DNA of 64,000 bases from Acidovorax sp. A1169 (GCF_030704685.1 NZ_JAUZDX010000005.1:186001-250000); one strand, 5' to 3'; counted from the first letter of the stretch, positions 31,921 to 50,201 are shown. Numbers and translations are program-made. Notes: a model not told the origin generated them from the sequence alone.

Positions 31921-31996
31921 TGGTGGCCTGGGGCGGAATCGAACCACCGACACAAGGATTTTCAATCCTCTGCTCTACCGACTGAGCTACCGGGCC
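31921..31996 (-). tRNA. tRNA-Phe(GAA)
   Basis: Anticodon loop TTGAAAA with stem GAGGA/TCCTT, D-arm GCTC/GAGC, T-loop TTCGATT, discriminator A, encoded CCA. The acceptor GGCCCGG/CCAGGCC has one C-A mismatch (5-68). A TATAAT lies 10 bp upstream of the 5' end. Confidence 0.95.
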
Positions 31997-32006
31997 TGAG
32001 CCTCAA

Positions 32007-32012
32007 ATTATA
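32007..32012 (-). promoter_or_regulatory. -10 box of tRNA-Phe promoter
   Basis: Perfect TATAAT on the minus strand, followed by the tRNA 5' end 10 bp later. The -35 region (TTTTTC, 17 bp upstream) is weak. Confidence 0.6.
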
Positions 32013-32053
32013 GCCAGAAAATTGGCCCTGAAAAAATTGGAGGCAAATTTTTT

Positions 32054-32734
32054 TCACGCACGCTTGCCACGGCCCAGGTCCACACCCAGCTGACGCAGCT
32101 TGCGGTACAGGTGGGTGCGCTCCAGACCGGTCTTTTCGGCCACGCGGGTCATCGATCCGCCTTCGCGGGCGAGGTGGAACTCGAAGTAGGCTTTTTCGAA
32201 ACCGTCGCGCGCTTCACGCAGCGGGCGGTCCAGGTCGAACCCCTGGTGCGAATGCGGGCCGGCCTCCACGCCGGACAGGGCCGTGATCACAGGCACCTGG
32301 GTGAAGGGCGCATCGGCCGGCGCTGCCGCCGGGGCCTGCACGGCCGCCACGGGGGCGGCATGGTGGGCGGCGTTGCGCGCCAGGCCCTGCTCCACCGCCT
32401 TGAGCAGCTTTTGCAGGGTGATGGGCTTTTCAAGGAACGAGAAGGCACCGATGCGGGTGGCTTCCACCGCCGTGTCGATAGTGGCGTGGCCGCTCATCAT
32501 GATGACGGGCATGGTCAGCACGCCGCCCGTGGCCCACTCCTTGAGCAGCGATACGCCGTCGGTATCGGGCATCCAGATGTCGAGCAGCACCAGGTCGTAG
32601 CTGCTGCCGGCACGTGCTGCACGGGCCTGGGTCGCGTTTTCGGCGAGGTCCACGCTGTGGCCTTCGTCGTTCAGGATTTCCGACAGCAGGTCGCGAATGC
32701 CGAGCTCATCGTCGACCACCAGAATGTTTGCCAT
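32054..32734 (-). CDS. ntrX: NtrX-like response regulator without AAA+ domain
   Basis: The 226-aa product has a receiver domain (residues 3-120; phospho-acceptor D52 in LVLLDIWMPD, conserved T/S in MMSGHAT and K in FLEKP). A flexible alanine/proline linker (about 130-165) and a Fis-type helix-turn-helix at the C-terminus (MTRVAEKTGLERTHLYRKLRQLG) follow. Classical NtrX has a sigma54-interacting AAA+ domain between these; it is absent here, so this protein cannot activate sigma54 by the usual route. It lies 40 bp downstream of its likely partner kinase gene. Symbol given by context. Confidence 0.85.
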   Translation of the reverse strand: MANILVVDDELGIRDLLSEILNDEGHSVDLAENATQARAARAGSSYDLVLLDIWMPDTDGVSLLKEWATGGVLTMPVIMMSGHATIDTAVEATRIGAFSFLEKPITLQKLLKAVEQGLARNAAHHAAPVAAVQAPAAAPADAPFTQVPVITALSGVEAGPHSHQGFDLDRPLREARDGFEKAYFEFHLAREGGSMTRVAEKTGLERTHLYRKLRQLGVDLGRGKRA

Positions 32735-32774
32735 GTGTGTTGAAGCGCCTTGGGAGGTACTGCGGGGGGCGTTG

Positions 32775-35066
32775 TTATGCCGCCACCGCTGGTTCAGTGG
32801 CGAATGATAACGACACTTGGGCGCCCCGCACCACGCCATCTTCCATCCGGTTGGACAGGTCGATGCGTGCGCCGTGCTCATCGGCGATCTTTTTGACCAC
32901 GGCGAGACCGAGCCCCGTGCCCCGCGGTTTGGTGGTGACATAGGGCTCGAAAGCGCGCTGCAGGATGTGTGCGGGAAAGCCGCTGCCGCTGTCCGAAACC
33001 GTCAGCCGCACGCGCCGCGAGGACTCGCTCCAGCGCGTGGCGATGCGCACGGCGGGCAGGTTTTCGGCCCCGGCGGCGCGTGCCTGCTCCGTCGCATCCT
33101 GCGCGTTCTGCAGCAGGTTGTGCACCACCTGGCGCAGTTGCTGGGCGTCTCCGGCAATGCTCGGACAGGACGGATCGAGCTCGGCTTTCACAGGGACGGT
33201 GGCGTTTTCCTCCCCATAGAGGTGCAGCACGTCGGTCACCAGCGCATTGATGTCCAGGGCATGCAGCTCGGCCGCCGGCAGGCGCGCGTAGTCGCGGAAT
33301 TCGTTGACCAGGCGCTTCATCGCATCGACCTGCTCGACGATGGTCTTGACCGACTTGGCGAGCACGGCCTGCTCGCTCGCAGCCACCTTGCCGGTGAGCT
33401 TCATCTCCAGCCGTTCGGCCGACAACTGGATGGGGGTCAGGGGGTTCTTGATCTCGTGCGCAAGGCGCCGTGCGACCTCACCCCAGGCCTGCGCGCGCTG
33501 TGCAGAAACGATTTCAGAAATGTCGTCAAAAACCAACAGTCGGGTCGAATCGGGCAGTTCTGCCCCCCGCGCGATGATGCTCGTCGCATGCTGGCCGACT
33601 CCCGCGAGCGAGGCGTGCAGCTCGAACGGGTGCTGCCAGTGGTCCAGCCCGTGGTGGTCGCGCTCGCCCAGAAAGGCGGCGAACTGCTTCTGCACGGCGG
33701 CGGCAAAGTCGGCCAGGCCAGGCACCTCGGCCAGCGCCCGCCCTTCGAAGGCGGCCATGGGCGCGCGCAGGATGCGTGTGGCGCCGGGGTTGGACGAGCG
33801 GATGGCGCCCGCGCCATCGAGCACCATCACCCCGGCGGTCAGGTTGTCCAGGATGGTCTGCAGGTTGGCGCGCGCCGCATCCACCTCGCTCATGCTCTGC
33901 TCCACCGCGCCTCGGGCGTCGGCCAGTTGCTGGGTCATGAGCGCGAACGAGCGGGTCAGGCCGCCCAGCTCGTCCCTGCCTTGCAGGGCGGCCTTGGGGC
34001 TCAGGTTGCCGGCGGCCACCTCGCGCACCCCCTCCGCCAGCACCAGCAATGGCCGCACCAGCTGGTTGCCAAGCAGCACGGCCAGCAGCACGGCACCGAA
34101 GACGGCCAGGAACAGGCTCAGCGTGAGCGTGCCCACGTACATGCGCCGGAGGCCACCGCGCGCCAGGGCCCGCTCCTGGTACTCGCGGTTGGCCTCCTGC
34201 ACGGCGATGGCGTTCTCCACCAGGGCCGGCGGCAGCATCAGCGTGGCCTGCAGGTAGCGCGGCTCGGCCAGCAGGCCCACCGTGGGGCTGCTGACCAGGG
34301 CGATGATCTTCACACGCGCGTTCTGCACGGCGGCCGGGTCGGCGATGTCGTCCAGCCCCTCGATCTGCGTCAGGGCACGCTGCTGGCGCACCGTGCGCAA
34401 CAGCGGCACGCCGGGACGCTCGGGGTTAAGGCTGAAGCGGGACTGGCCGGCGCTGGCCACGGCCTGGCCGGCACTGTTCCAGAGGATGACGTCGGTGGCG
34501 CCCAACTGGTCGCGGATGCGCTCCAGCACCACGCCGGCAGAGGCGTCGGGGACCTGCGCCACCTGGGCACTGGCCGTGCGCGTCTTGGAGGCCATGTCGG
34601 TGGCCAGGGCATCGAGCGAGACACGCGCCAGGTTCACCCCGGCGGACAGCGCCCCCTCCACCTTCACGTCGAACCAGCTTTCAATGGAGCGGGTGACGAA
34701 CTGGTAGGACACCACATAGATCAGCAAGCCAGGCACCAGGCCGACCAGCGCAAAGATGGCTGCCAGCTTCACCAGCAATCGGCTGCCGAAGCGACCCCGG
34801 CGCAGCCGCAGCCACAGGCGCACAGCCACCCAGCCCAGCACCGCGAGCAGCAACAAGGCCACCAGCACGTTCACGCCGAAGAGCCAGGCGTAGTTGCGTT
34901 CGTACAGGGCGCGGTTGTTGGTGGCCAGCGTCAGCAAGAAGAGCAGCACCAGCCCGATGGCGGACATGATGGCCGCCCCCACCCCCACGGCCCAGCGCAC
35001 GGCGCGGGACTGGCGCGCCGCCAGATGCGCCGAGGCCGACGCAGGCGGCTTGGGGTCCGGTGTCAC
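32775..35066 (-). CDS. ntrY: NtrY-like membrane sensor histidine kinase
   Basis: The 763-aa kinase has two N-terminal membrane helices (about residues 25-48 and 62-83), a third around 97-117, a large extracytoplasmic region, a further helix near 310-335, a HAMP domain, a PAS-like domain (TILDNLTAGVMVLDGAGAIRSSNPGATRIL), the dimerisation/phospho-acceptor helix with H537 in LAHEIKNPLTPIQ, and an ATPase domain with N, G1 (DSGSGF) and G2 (GTGLGLAVV) boxes. It senses an unknown signal, possibly envelope or nitrogen-related. The start overlaps the DUF4390 stop (ATGA), so it is in the same operon. Confidence 0.9.
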   Translation of the reverse strand: MTPDPKPPASASAHLAARQSRAVRWAVGVGAAIMSAIGLVLLFLLTLATNNRALYERNYAWLFGVNVLVALLLLAVLGWVAVRLWLRLRRGRFGSRLLVKLAAIFALVGLVPGLLIYVVSYQFVTRSIESWFDVKVEGALSAGVNLARVSLDALATDMASKTRTASAQVAQVPDASAGVVLERIRDQLGATDVILWNSAGQAVASAGQSRFSLNPERPGVPLLRTVRQQRALTQIEGLDDIADPAAVQNARVKIIALVSSPTVGLLAEPRYLQATLMLPPALVENAIAVQEANREYQERALARGGLRRMYVGTLTLSLFLAVFGAVLLAVLLGNQLVRPLLVLAEGVREVAAGNLSPKAALQGRDELGGLTRSFALMTQQLADARGAVEQSMSEVDAARANLQTILDNLTAGVMVLDGAGAIRSSNPGATRILRAPMAAFEGRALAEVPGLADFAAAVQKQFAAFLGERDHHGLDHWQHPFELHASLAGVGQHATSIIARGAELPDSTRLLVFDDISEIVSAQRAQAWGEVARRLAHEIKNPLTPIQLSAERLEMKLTGKVAASEQAVLAKSVKTIVEQVDAMKRLVNEFRDYARLPAAELHALDINALVTDVLHLYGEENATVPVKAELDPSCPSIAGDAQQLRQVVHNLLQNAQDATEQARAAGAENLPAVRIATRWSESSRRVRLTVSDSGSGFPAHILQRAFEPYVTTKPRGTGLGLAVVKKIADEHGARIDLSNRMEDGVVRGAQVSLSFATEPAVAA

Positions 35067-35728
35067 TTGGCGCCCTCCTGCAGCGCGAGGCGACCGGAGC
35101 GCGAGACGAGCAGGTTCCAGCCGGTCCGGCCCACGGCGCCGATCTGGAACGGACGGGGCAGCTGGGACATATCGAGCCTGAACTTGAACTGTATCGTATG
35201 GCCTGTATCTGCATCGATTGCAGCACTTTCTGCAATCTTCCAGCGCGAAACACGCTGCATGGCCGACAGGGCATCGTCCAGGTCATCGAAATTCTGGCCC
35301 AGCGCCACGCCCAGGCCGGTGTTGGTGAAGGGGGCGGTCGAGGTGCTCAGACGCCAGCGCCGGGTCAGGGGCTGGTAGCTCAGTCGCAGGTAGCGTGTGG
35401 CCTCGGCCACCTGGCGGTCGGACCAGTACCAGCGGTCGCGCATGACCTGCGCCTCCATCACGAAGAACATCGGGATGCCCTTGCGCAGGGCCTCCTCGGC
35501 CAGTTCGGGAAGGTCGAACTCCAGGCTGGTGCTCAGGTAGACGCCATCGTCCAGGCGCTGCAGGCGCAGCTCGGCCACCTCGCCGCGGTTGGCTTCTGCC
35601 TGGGCCGTCGGCACCCAGGACAGCAGGGTGATCAGCATCAAAAGCGCGCCAATCCAGAGCCAACGAGCCGCAAGGCGCTCAGTCGGTCGATTTTTGCAAC
35701 AGTGCGTAAAAAAATCCGTCGTGATCAC
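35063..35728 (-). CDS. DUF4390 secreted protein
   Basis: The 221-aa product has an N-terminal signal sequence or anchor (about residues 22-42, WLWIGALLMLITLLSWVPTA, likely cleaved after AQA). The DUF4390 core follows: DDGVYLSTSLEFDLPELAEEALRKGIPMFF and YLRLSYQPLTRRWRLS. Function is unknown. It is always found next to rsmB and an NtrY-type kinase in related genomes as far as I know, so a link to the sensor is possible. Its N-terminus overlaps the rsmB 3' end by 50 bp in another frame. Confidence 0.85.
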   Translation of the reverse strand: MITTDFFTHCCKNRPTERLAARWLWIGALLMLITLLSWVPTAQAEANRGEVAELRLQRLDDGVYLSTSLEFDLPELAEEALRKGIPMFFVMEAQVMRDRWYWSDRQVAEATRYLRLSYQPLTRRWRLSTSTAPFTNTGLGVALGQNFDDLDDALSAMQRVSRWKIAESAAIDADTGHTIQFKFRLDMSQLPRPFQIGAVGRTGWNLLVSRSGRLALQEGAK

Positions 35729-37106
35729 CGAATCGATTGTCCGGGACAGCCCCCTGCTTGTCCGCTGCGCGAGGGATTAAATGCCCGGGCGAGGGGAGCA
35801 AATGTGCATCTGTGTTGTGTGCAAGAAACGTTTGCACCTGCGCATCACCTTCGGCACGAAAGACGGAGCAGGTGCAGTACAGCAGCCGCCCACCGGGGGC
35901 GACCAGGGGCCACAGGCTGGCCAGCAACCGCTTTTGCAGGGCCGCGAGCTGGGCAATGTCCGTCTCGCGGCGCAGCCAACGCACGTCTGGGTGGCGGCGC
36001 ACGATGCCCGAGGCGGTGCACGGTGCGTCGAGCAGGATGGCGTCGAACAGCGCCCCGCCATTGGCCGCCGGCCACCATGCTTCGGGCTGGGCGGCGTCGG
36101 CCACCAGCACCTGTGCCGCCAGGCCCAGGCGCGCGAGGGTCTGGTGGATGCGTTCAGCGCGCGTGGCGTCGATTTCCAGCGCAGTCACCTGCAGGGGCTC
36201 GCCCTCGCCAGCCATCTCCAGCAGGTGGGCGGTTTTGCCGCCGGGGGCGGCGCAGGCGTCCAGCACACGCAGGCTGCGCGTGCGGTCCATGCCCTGCAGC
36301 AGCAGCGGGGCGGCTTGCTGGGCGGCGGTGTCCTGTACCGACACCCGGCCAGCCGCAAAACCGGGCAGCGCCTGCACCGGCAGCGGCCGATGCAGGACCA
36401 GGCCCTCGGTGCCAATCGGATCGGCATCGGCCCCCATGGCGGCCAGCTCCTGCTGGTACTGCGCCTGGCTGCCCTGCAGGCGGTTCACACGCAGCGCCAT
36501 CGGGGCGTGGGTGTTGTTGGCGTGCAGGATCTGCTCCCACTGCTGGGGATGGTCCTTCTGCAGGCGCTTGATCCACCACAGCGGGTGGTTCCAGCGGGCC
36601 ACGGGGTCGGCATCGGTAGCCCCTACCAGCGCATCGCTTTCGCGCAGAAAGCGCCGCAGGCAGGCGTTGATGAAGGATGCCTGCGCATGCGTGGCCGGGT
36701 GCCGCTTGGCCGCTTCCACCGCCTGGTTGACCAGGGTGAAGGGTTCATAAGGCGCCTCGTCGGCGCGCCAGCACAGTGCCAGCGCGGTGCACAGCAGCGC
36801 GTCCGCATCGGGCGGCGGCGGCCGCTTGGCCAGTTGGCGCCGCAGCGCCTCGGCACGCCCCAGGTTGCGCAGCACCTGGAACAGCAGGGCTTGCACGCCG
36901 GGGCGCAGCGTGGTGCTGACCGCGTCCAGCGCGGCCGTGCCCGAGACACCATCGCGGATGGACTGGAGCACGCCGGCCACGGCGATGAGCTGCTGCCACA
37001 GTGCCAGCTGCTGCGCATCGCCTCCGCGGCCGGCACCGGCTTGCGCGGGGTTGCGATCAGGGCGCCGCCCTTCGGGCGCGGCAGGGTGGGAGGGGGCTGG
37101 ATGCAT
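35679..37106 (-). CDS. rsmB: 16S rRNA m5C967 methyltransferase RsmB
   Basis: The 475-aa product has an N-terminal NusB-like RNA-binding half (about residues 30-180) and a Rossmann methyltransferase half. The SAM motif is LDACAAPGGKTAHLLE, the general cysteine pair is in DAPCTASGIVRRHPD and the catalytic YCTCSVF. RsmB methylates C967 of 16S rRNA at C5. ATG 37106 begins MHPAPSHPAAPEGRRPD; the first 30 residues are poorly conserved, so an internal start is possible. It is co-directional with a downstream DUF4390/ntrYX group. Confidence 0.92.
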   Translation of the reverse strand: MHPAPSHPAAPEGRRPDRNPAQAGAGRGGDAQQLALWQQLIAVAGVLQSIRDGVSGTAALDAVSTTLRPGVQALLFQVLRNLGRAEALRRQLAKRPPPPDADALLCTALALCWRADEAPYEPFTLVNQAVEAAKRHPATHAQASFINACLRRFLRESDALVGATDADPVARWNHPLWWIKRLQKDHPQQWEQILHANNTHAPMALRVNRLQGSQAQYQQELAAMGADADPIGTEGLVLHRPLPVQALPGFAAGRVSVQDTAAQQAAPLLLQGMDRTRSLRVLDACAAPGGKTAHLLEMAGEGEPLQVTALEIDATRAERIHQTLARLGLAAQVLVADAAQPEAWWPAANGGALFDAILLDAPCTASGIVRRHPDVRWLRRETDIAQLAALQKRLLASLWPLVAPGGRLLYCTCSVFRAEGDAQVQTFLAHNTDAHLLPSPGHLIPRAADKQGAVPDNRFGDHDGFFYALLQKSTD

Positions 37107-37176
37107 GGTGGGTGCCTCGTGGTGCCGGCGCACAGGTGCGCTGGCGGTCAAAAGAAAGGGGGCCGGGGCGCGTTGA

Positions 37177-37764
37177 TCACAGCCCCTTGGTGGCCTTGAA
37201 GCCGAAGATCCAGGCGAGCACACGGGCGGGAAACTGGTGAATGGCGGCGTCGTGCTGCCCGGCGGCATGGTTGATCACCTGCACGGCCAGATCGATCTGC
37301 GCGTGGTGCTCTTCCCAGCGGATGGCCCAGGGCGCCAGCATCTCCCGGGCTCCCGGGCCATCGGCCTCGGTGACCACGGTGCGCCAGGTGGCATCGAGCA
37401 CGCTGCGCGCTGCGGTGAGCGCGGCCAGCGCATCGCGCTGCAGGGGCTGCGAGCGTGCCACGGCCAGCGACGCCCCCATCTGCGTGGTGGCGCCGCGCAG
37501 GGCGGCGATCTTGGCCGGGTCGAACACCGGGCGCTGCACCGGCGGCCCGGTGTCCGTGCTGCCGCTGGGCATGCCGGGGCCCACGCTGTGGCCCTGGACC
37601 GCGTCGAACTCGCCCAGCAGCGCAATCAGGCGCACCAGGTGGGCATCCACGGCACCAAAGGCCTGGACCACGGAGGAGCGCAACCGCGTCAGCCGGTTGT
37701 AGGCCCCCAGGGCCCAGAACAGCATGATGGCGACAAGAATCCAGAAAAGAGGCGATGACCACAT
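37177..37764 (-). CDS. LemA-like membrane protein
   Basis: The 195-aa product starts MWSSPLFWILVAIMLFWALG: one N-terminal membrane helix (residues 4-20), then the LemA-type GAYNRLTRLRSSVVQAFGAVDAHLVRLI segment. The C-terminus matches the family end (INHAAGQHDAAIHQFPARVLAWIFGF). An alternative ATG at 37770 adds two residues. LemA proteins are poorly characterised membrane proteins with extracytoplasmic helical bundles. The gene is 70 bp upstream of rsmB and in the same direction. Confidence 0.82.
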   Translation of the reverse strand: MWSSPLFWILVAIMLFWALGAYNRLTRLRSSVVQAFGAVDAHLVRLIALLGEFDAVQGHSVGPGMPSGSTDTGPPVQRPVFDPAKIAALRGATTQMGASLAVARSQPLQRDALAALTAARSVLDATWRTVVTEADGPGAREMLAPWAIRWEEHHAQIDLAVQVINHAAGQHDAAIHQFPARVLAWIFGFKATKGL

Positions 37765-37852
37765 ACGCATGGCCTGGGGCGTGCGCTGCAAGCGCAGCCC
37801 GCGGCCGAGAAAGAGGGAACAGGGAAAAATCGGAGCGCTCGACCGCTCCAGT

Positions 37853-37892
37853 AAAAACGCTCCCGACCTGTCCAGGGACAGGGCGGGAGCGC
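37853..37892 (-). terminator. Intrinsic terminator of the rpoBC operon
   Basis: On the minus strand a GCGCTCCCG/CGGGAGCG stem with an inner CTGTCC/GGACAG hairpin is followed by TTTTTAC. It lies between the rpoC stop (37976) and the LemA-like gene. Confidence 0.9.
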
Positions 37893-37975
37893 ATCAAGGC
37901 CCGGGGTTGCGCCGAACCAGGACCCCGTGCGCCGCGCATTGCATCGCTGGGTCCTTGTCCGGTGCCGCCTGGCTA

Positions 37976-42223
<4,248 letters not shown>

Positions 42224-42244
42224 AGTGACTCTTTCCTTTTCCGC

Positions 42245-46357
<4,113 letters not shown>

Positions 46358-46576
46358 GAGATCTCCGGGCAAAGACATGAGTCCTGGGTCTTCGACGACT
46401 GACCCGCAAAGGCTCTCCTCCTTGCGGGCTTGGCGGTTGGCCACTACCAACCATGGCGGACGGCGATGCGTTGCACATCACCCGAACCAAGGTATCTTCT
46501 GCTGTCGGGGTTGTCAGAAGACACTCGAAAACCGCTTTCTTGGTGCGGCTTTCGGGTGCGCTCTGAAAGCACCAAA

Positions 46577-46606
46577 GGCTGGAGGCCCGCGAGGAGCACT
46601 CCAGCC
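46577..46606 (-). promoter_or_regulatory. rplL-rpoB intergenic hairpin, likely attenuator
   Basis: Perfect 8-bp stem GGCTGGAG with CTCCAGCC and a 14-base loop. On the minus strand it is followed by TTTGGTGCTTT. The weak U-tract fits a partial terminator between rplL and rpoB. Confidence 0.55.
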
Positions 46607-46622
46607 CTTGAAGGGGACTGAA

Positions 46623-47000
<378 letters not shown>

Positions 47001-47040
47001 TTTTATTTCCTAACAATTTTGTTGGTTATCCATCGGGCCA

Positions 47041-47565
47041 TCAGGCCGCGACAGGTTCGGCGGCCGTTTCGGCAGCGCCTTCGCCTTTTTTGGCCGCCAG
47101 CGCGCCCAGCACAACGGCCGTACGCGACATGGGGGACATAAGCAAGCCACAAATCTGAGCCAACAGGACTTCCTTGGAAGGAATGTTGGCCAGTTGCTTA
47201 ACGCCGTTGACATCCAGGGCTTTGCCACCGAAAGCGCCACCACGAATCACCAACTTGTCGTTGGTCTTCGCGAAATCGGCCACCACCTTGGCGGCGGCCA
47301 CAGCGTCTTCGGAGAAGCCGTAGATCAGCGGGCCGGTCATCTGGTCAGCCACCACGTCAAATGCGCTGCCTGCTACAGCACGGCGGGCCAGGGTGTTCTT
47401 CAGAACACTCAAGGTCACGCCCTTGCTGCGAGCATCAACACGCAGTTTGGTCATGTCGGCGACCGTGATGCCACGGTATTCCGCGATCACAAGCGTTTGA
47501 GCTTTAGCGGCGAGGCTGGTCACTTCACTGATGACCGCTTCTTTCTCACTGCGATTAAGACTCAA
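47041..47565 (-). CDS. rplJ: 50S ribosomal protein L10
   Basis: This 174-aa protein anchors L7/L12 to the ribosome and represses its own mRNA. It begins at TTG 47565 ([15 protein letters not shown]), preceded by AAGGAG 6 bp upstream; no ATG fits the conserved N-terminus. The 238-bp leader after rplA is where L10(L12)4 binds in other bacteria. Landmarks are the [13 protein letters not shown] segment and the C-terminal alanine-rich helix that binds L12. Confidence 0.96.
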   Translation of the reverse strand: MSLNRSEKEAVISEVTSLAAKAQTLVIAEYRGITVADMTKLRVDARSKGVTLSVLKNTLARRAVAGSAFDVVADQMTGPLIYGFSEDAVAAAKVVADFAKTNDKLVIRGGAFGGKALDVNGVKQLANIPSKEVLLAQICGLLMSPMSRTAVVLGALAAKKGEGAAETAAEPVAA

Positions 47566-47803
47566 GGTCTACTCCTTAAAATGCGCACTCGGCGGTTGCC
47601 TCGTGCACGCTCTTGTTGCAGCGACCAACTGTTCAGGAAAGTTTTCCATCTGCAGCGGGATCGCCATCTGCGTTGGCGTCTCTGTGTCTTTAAGCGCGAC
47701 GGGATCGCGCACCAACGGTCTTGGATGGCCTGTGGCTACCGAAGCAGCCCCAGCCCACCACATCGGGCCTGCCCGTGAAGGCTGGCCCGAAGATTTCTTG
47801 CAA
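47566..47803 (-). promoter_or_regulatory. rplJ leader region
   Basis: Untranslated 238 bp between the rplA stop and rplJ. Position matches the L10 autoregulatory leader of other proteobacteria. I did not verify the L10-binding fold base by base. Confidence 0.5.
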
Positions 47804-48499
47804 TTACGCTGCGATGGTCTGCGTATCCACGCGGACACCCAGGCCCATCGTGGAAGACACTGCCACCTTGCGCAGGTACACACCCTTGCTGGTTGCAGGC
47901 TTGGCCTTGGTCAGGGCTTCGATCAGTGCAGCCAGGTTGCCTTGCAGCTTGTCGTTGTCGAACGAGCGGCGGCCGATCGTGCTGTGCACGATACCGGCCT
48001 TGTCGACGCGGAACTGCACTTGACCCGCCTTGGCGTTCTTCACAGCCGTAGCGACGTCAGGCGTCACGGTGCCCACCTTGGGGTTGGGCATCAGGCCACG
48101 TGGGCCCAGGATCTGGCCCAGCGTACCCACGACGCGCATGGCATCAGGGGCAGCGATCACCACGTCGAAGGGCATGTCGCCGGCCTTGACCATGGCGGCC
48201 AGGTCGTCCATACCGACGATGTCGGCACCAGCAGCCTTGGCTTCTTCAGCCTTGGCGCCTTGGGCGAACACGGCCACGCGGGTCGTCTTGCCGGTACCGT
48301 TGGGCAGCACCACGGCGCCGCGAACCACCTGGTCGGACTTCTTGGCATCGATGCCAAGTTGAACGGCCACATCGATGGATTCGTCGAACTTGGCCGTAGC
48401 GGCTTCCTTGACGATCACGACTGCATCGGCGAATGCGTACAGCTTGTTGCTGTCGACTTTGCCTTGCAGGGCTTTTTGCTTCTTGGTCAGCTTGGCCAT
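47804..48499 (-). CDS. rplA: 50S ribosomal protein L1
   Basis: 231 aa, full length. Landmarks: [32 protein letters not shown] near residue 40-70, [13 protein letters not shown] near 130 and the ending [20 protein letters not shown]1 binds 23S rRNA at the exit site and can repress the rplKA mRNA. Starts 1 bp after the rplK stop, so co-translated. Confidence 0.98.
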   Translation of the reverse strand: MAKLTKKQKALQGKVDSNKLYAFADAVVIVKEAATAKFDESIDVAVQLGIDAKKSDQVVRGAVVLPNGTGKTTRVAVFAQGAKAEEAKAAGADIVGMDDLAAMVKAGDMPFDVVIAAPDAMRVVGTLGQILGPRGLMPNPKVGTVTPDVATAVKNAKAGQVQFRVDKAGIVHSTIGRRSFDNDKLQGNLAALIEALTKAKPATSKGVYLRKVAVSSTMGLGVRVDTQTIAA

Positions 48500-48500
48500 A

Positions 48501-48932
48501 TTACAAACCCTCCACCGTCACGCCCATCGAGCGTGCAGAGCCAGCCAGCGTGCGCACAGCGGCGGCTACGTTGGCGGCGTTCATGTCCTTCATCTTGGTC
48601 TTGGCGATCTCTTCGAGCTGTTCGCGCGTGATCTTGCCGACCTTGGTCTTCAGCGGGTTCGCAGAACCCTTGTCGAGCTTGATGGCCTTCTTGATCAGTG
48701 TCGTCGCAGGCGGCGTCTTGATGATGAAGGTGAAGCTCTTGTCTGCGAAAGCCGTGATGACCACGGGCAATGGCAGGCCTGGCTCAACGCCTTGGGTCTG
48801 CGCATTGAATGCCTTGCAGAACTCCATGATGTTGAGACCACGTTGACCCAGTGCTGGGCCGATCGGTGGGGATGGATTGGCCTTACCAGCTGGAACTTGC
48901 AGCTTGATAAAACCGACGATTTTTTTCGCCAT
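48501..48932 (-). CDS. rplK: 50S ribosomal protein L11
   Basis: 143 aa, the family's length. N-terminal [32 protein letters not shown] is the conserved proline-rich domain that thiostrepton targets, and the C-terminal RNA-binding domain holds [20 protein letters not shown]. Lies 119 bp after nusG; an rplK promoter in that gap is possible, as in E. coli. Confidence 0.98.
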   Translation of the reverse strand: MAKKIVGFIKLQVPAGKANPSPPIGPALGQRGLNIMEFCKAFNAQTQGVEPGLPLPVVITAFADKSFTFIIKTPPATTLIKKAIKLDKGSANPLKTKVGKITREQLEEIAKTKMKDMNAANVAAAVRTLAGSARSMGVTVEGL

Positions 48933-49051
48933 GCTTTACTCCTTGCGGGTGATAACGCCTTGGCCTTGCGGCCTGAGCTCCCCGGGGTTAACGACTCGAC
49001 AACACTTTCATCCGCACCGAGCCGAAAGGTGCGGCATCCAAACCTTGAAGC

Positions 49052-49648
49052 TCAGGTCTTTTCGACCTGGCCGAATTCGAGCTCCACCGGGGTGGAGCGG
49101 CCGAAGATCATGACGGACACCCGCACACGGCTCTTCTCGTAGTTGACTTCTTCCACCGAGCCATTGAAGTCGGTGAACGGGCCTTCCTTGACGCGCACCA
49201 GTTCGCCCACCATGAACTCCACCTTGTGGCGGGGCTTCTCGGTGCCTTCCTGCATCTGGCTGACGATCTTCTGCACTTCGTCTTCCGAGATGGGGGCGGG
49301 ACGGTTCTTGGCACCGCCCACGAAGCCCGTGACCTTGTTGGTGTGCTTCACCAGGTGCCAGGTATCGTCGTCCATGACCATTTCGACGAACACATAGCCC
49401 GGGAACAGTCGGCGCTCGGTGGTCTTGCGCTGGCCGTTCTTCATTTCCACGACTTCTTCGGTGGGAACGAGGATGCGGCCGAACTTGGTCTCCATGCCCG
49501 AACGGCCGATGCGCTCCACAATGTTGCGCTCGACCGCTTTTTCCATGCCCGAGTAGGCATGAACGATGTACCAGCGCAGATCGGGATTCGATGGCGCGGC
49601 GGGTGCCAGAGCCTCGGCTCCGGTGGTGTCCACAGGGGTACTTGTCAT
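49052..49648 (-). CDS. nusG: Transcription termination/antitermination protein NusG
   Basis: The 198-aa product starts at ATG 49648 ([19 protein letters not shown]). The NGN domain begins at [20 protein letters not shown] and includes [12 protein letters not shown]; the KOW domain is at [21 protein letters not shown]. NusG speeds elongation, couples Rho, and links polymerase to the ribosome. The extra 20-residue alanine/proline N-terminus is longer than in E. coli NusG. Adjacent to secE with 4 bp between the ORFs. Confidence 0.97.
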   Translation of the reverse strand: MTSTPVDTTGAEALAPAAPSNPDLRWYIVHAYSGMEKAVERNIVERIGRSGMETKFGRILVPTEEVVEMKNGQRKTTERRLFPGYVFVEMVMDDDTWHLVKHTNKVTGFVGGAKNRPAPISEDEVQKIVSQMQEGTEKPRHKVEFMVGELVRVKEGPFTDFNGSVEEVNYEKSRVRVSVMIFGRSTPVELEFGQVEKT

Positions 49649-49652
49649 GGCG

Positions 49653-50036
49653 TTACTTCCTCCAGCCCAAAACGAGGTCGTACAGAAGCCATTCGAGGGT
49701 CTTGTCGGTGAACCACAGGAAAAGCGCCATGATGACGACAAACGCAAACACGTAGGCCGTCATCTGCAAGGTCTCCTTGCGGGTGGGCCAGACGACCTTC
49801 TTGACTTCGCGCCAGGCTTCGCGCGCAAACGCGACAAACTGCCGGCCTGGCTCGGACACCAGAAACACGGCAGCGGCAGCAATCAGTCCGACGATCAGTG
49901 CGGCCCACTGGGCAATCGCACCCTGCTTGCTCAGCAAGTAAAAGCCAGCGACCGATGCAATGACCAGCGCAGCCACAGCAGCGAGCTTGGCTTTGTCAGC
50001 ACCGGTATTGACGGTTTCAACCTGGGAAGTGGCCAT
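49653..50036 (-). CDS. secE: Preprotein translocase subunit SecE
   Basis: The 127-aa product has three membrane helices as in the long enteric form (about residues 17-35, 43-62 and 94-114) and the conserved cytoplasmic motif [19 protein letters not shown] just before the last. SecE holds the SecYEG translocon together. Starts at ATG 50036; followed by nusG. Confidence 0.96.
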   Translation of the reverse strand: MATSQVETVNTGADKAKLAAVAALVIASVAGFYLLSKQGAIAQWAALIVGLIAAAAVFLVSEPGRQFVAFAREAWREVKKVVWPTRKETLQMTAYVFAFVVIMALFLWFTDKTLEWLLYDLVLGWRK

Positions 50037-50061
50037 GTGTATTGTTTCCTGCTCCGATTCG

Positions 50062-50120
50062 CGGCGTCGCCCAAGACGCCGAAGCCCGCCAGGGTCTGGC
50101 GGGCTTGTTGGGGGCCACAT
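50062..50120 (-). promoter_or_regulatory. Tandem hairpins between tRNA-Trp and secE
   Basis: On the minus strand an AGCCCGCCAG/CTGGCGGGCT hairpin with a 3-base loop is followed by a GGCGTC/GACGCC hairpin. No U-tract follows, so a processing signal or tRNA 3'-end structure is more likely than termination. Confidence 0.5.
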
Positions 50121-50125
50121 TCAAG

Positions 50126-50201
50126 TGGCAGGGGCAGTAGGAATCGAACCTACAACCTTTGGTTTTGGAGACCAACGCTCTGCCAATTGAGCTATACCCC
50201 T
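50126..50201 (-). tRNA. tRNA-Trp(CCA)
   Basis: Anticodon loop CTCCAAA in TTGGT/ACCAA stem, discriminator G, encoded CCA, acceptor AGGGGTA/TGCCCCT, T-loop TTCGATT. It lies 9 bp after tuf and upstream of secE, an arrangement common in proteobacteria. Confidence 0.98.
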
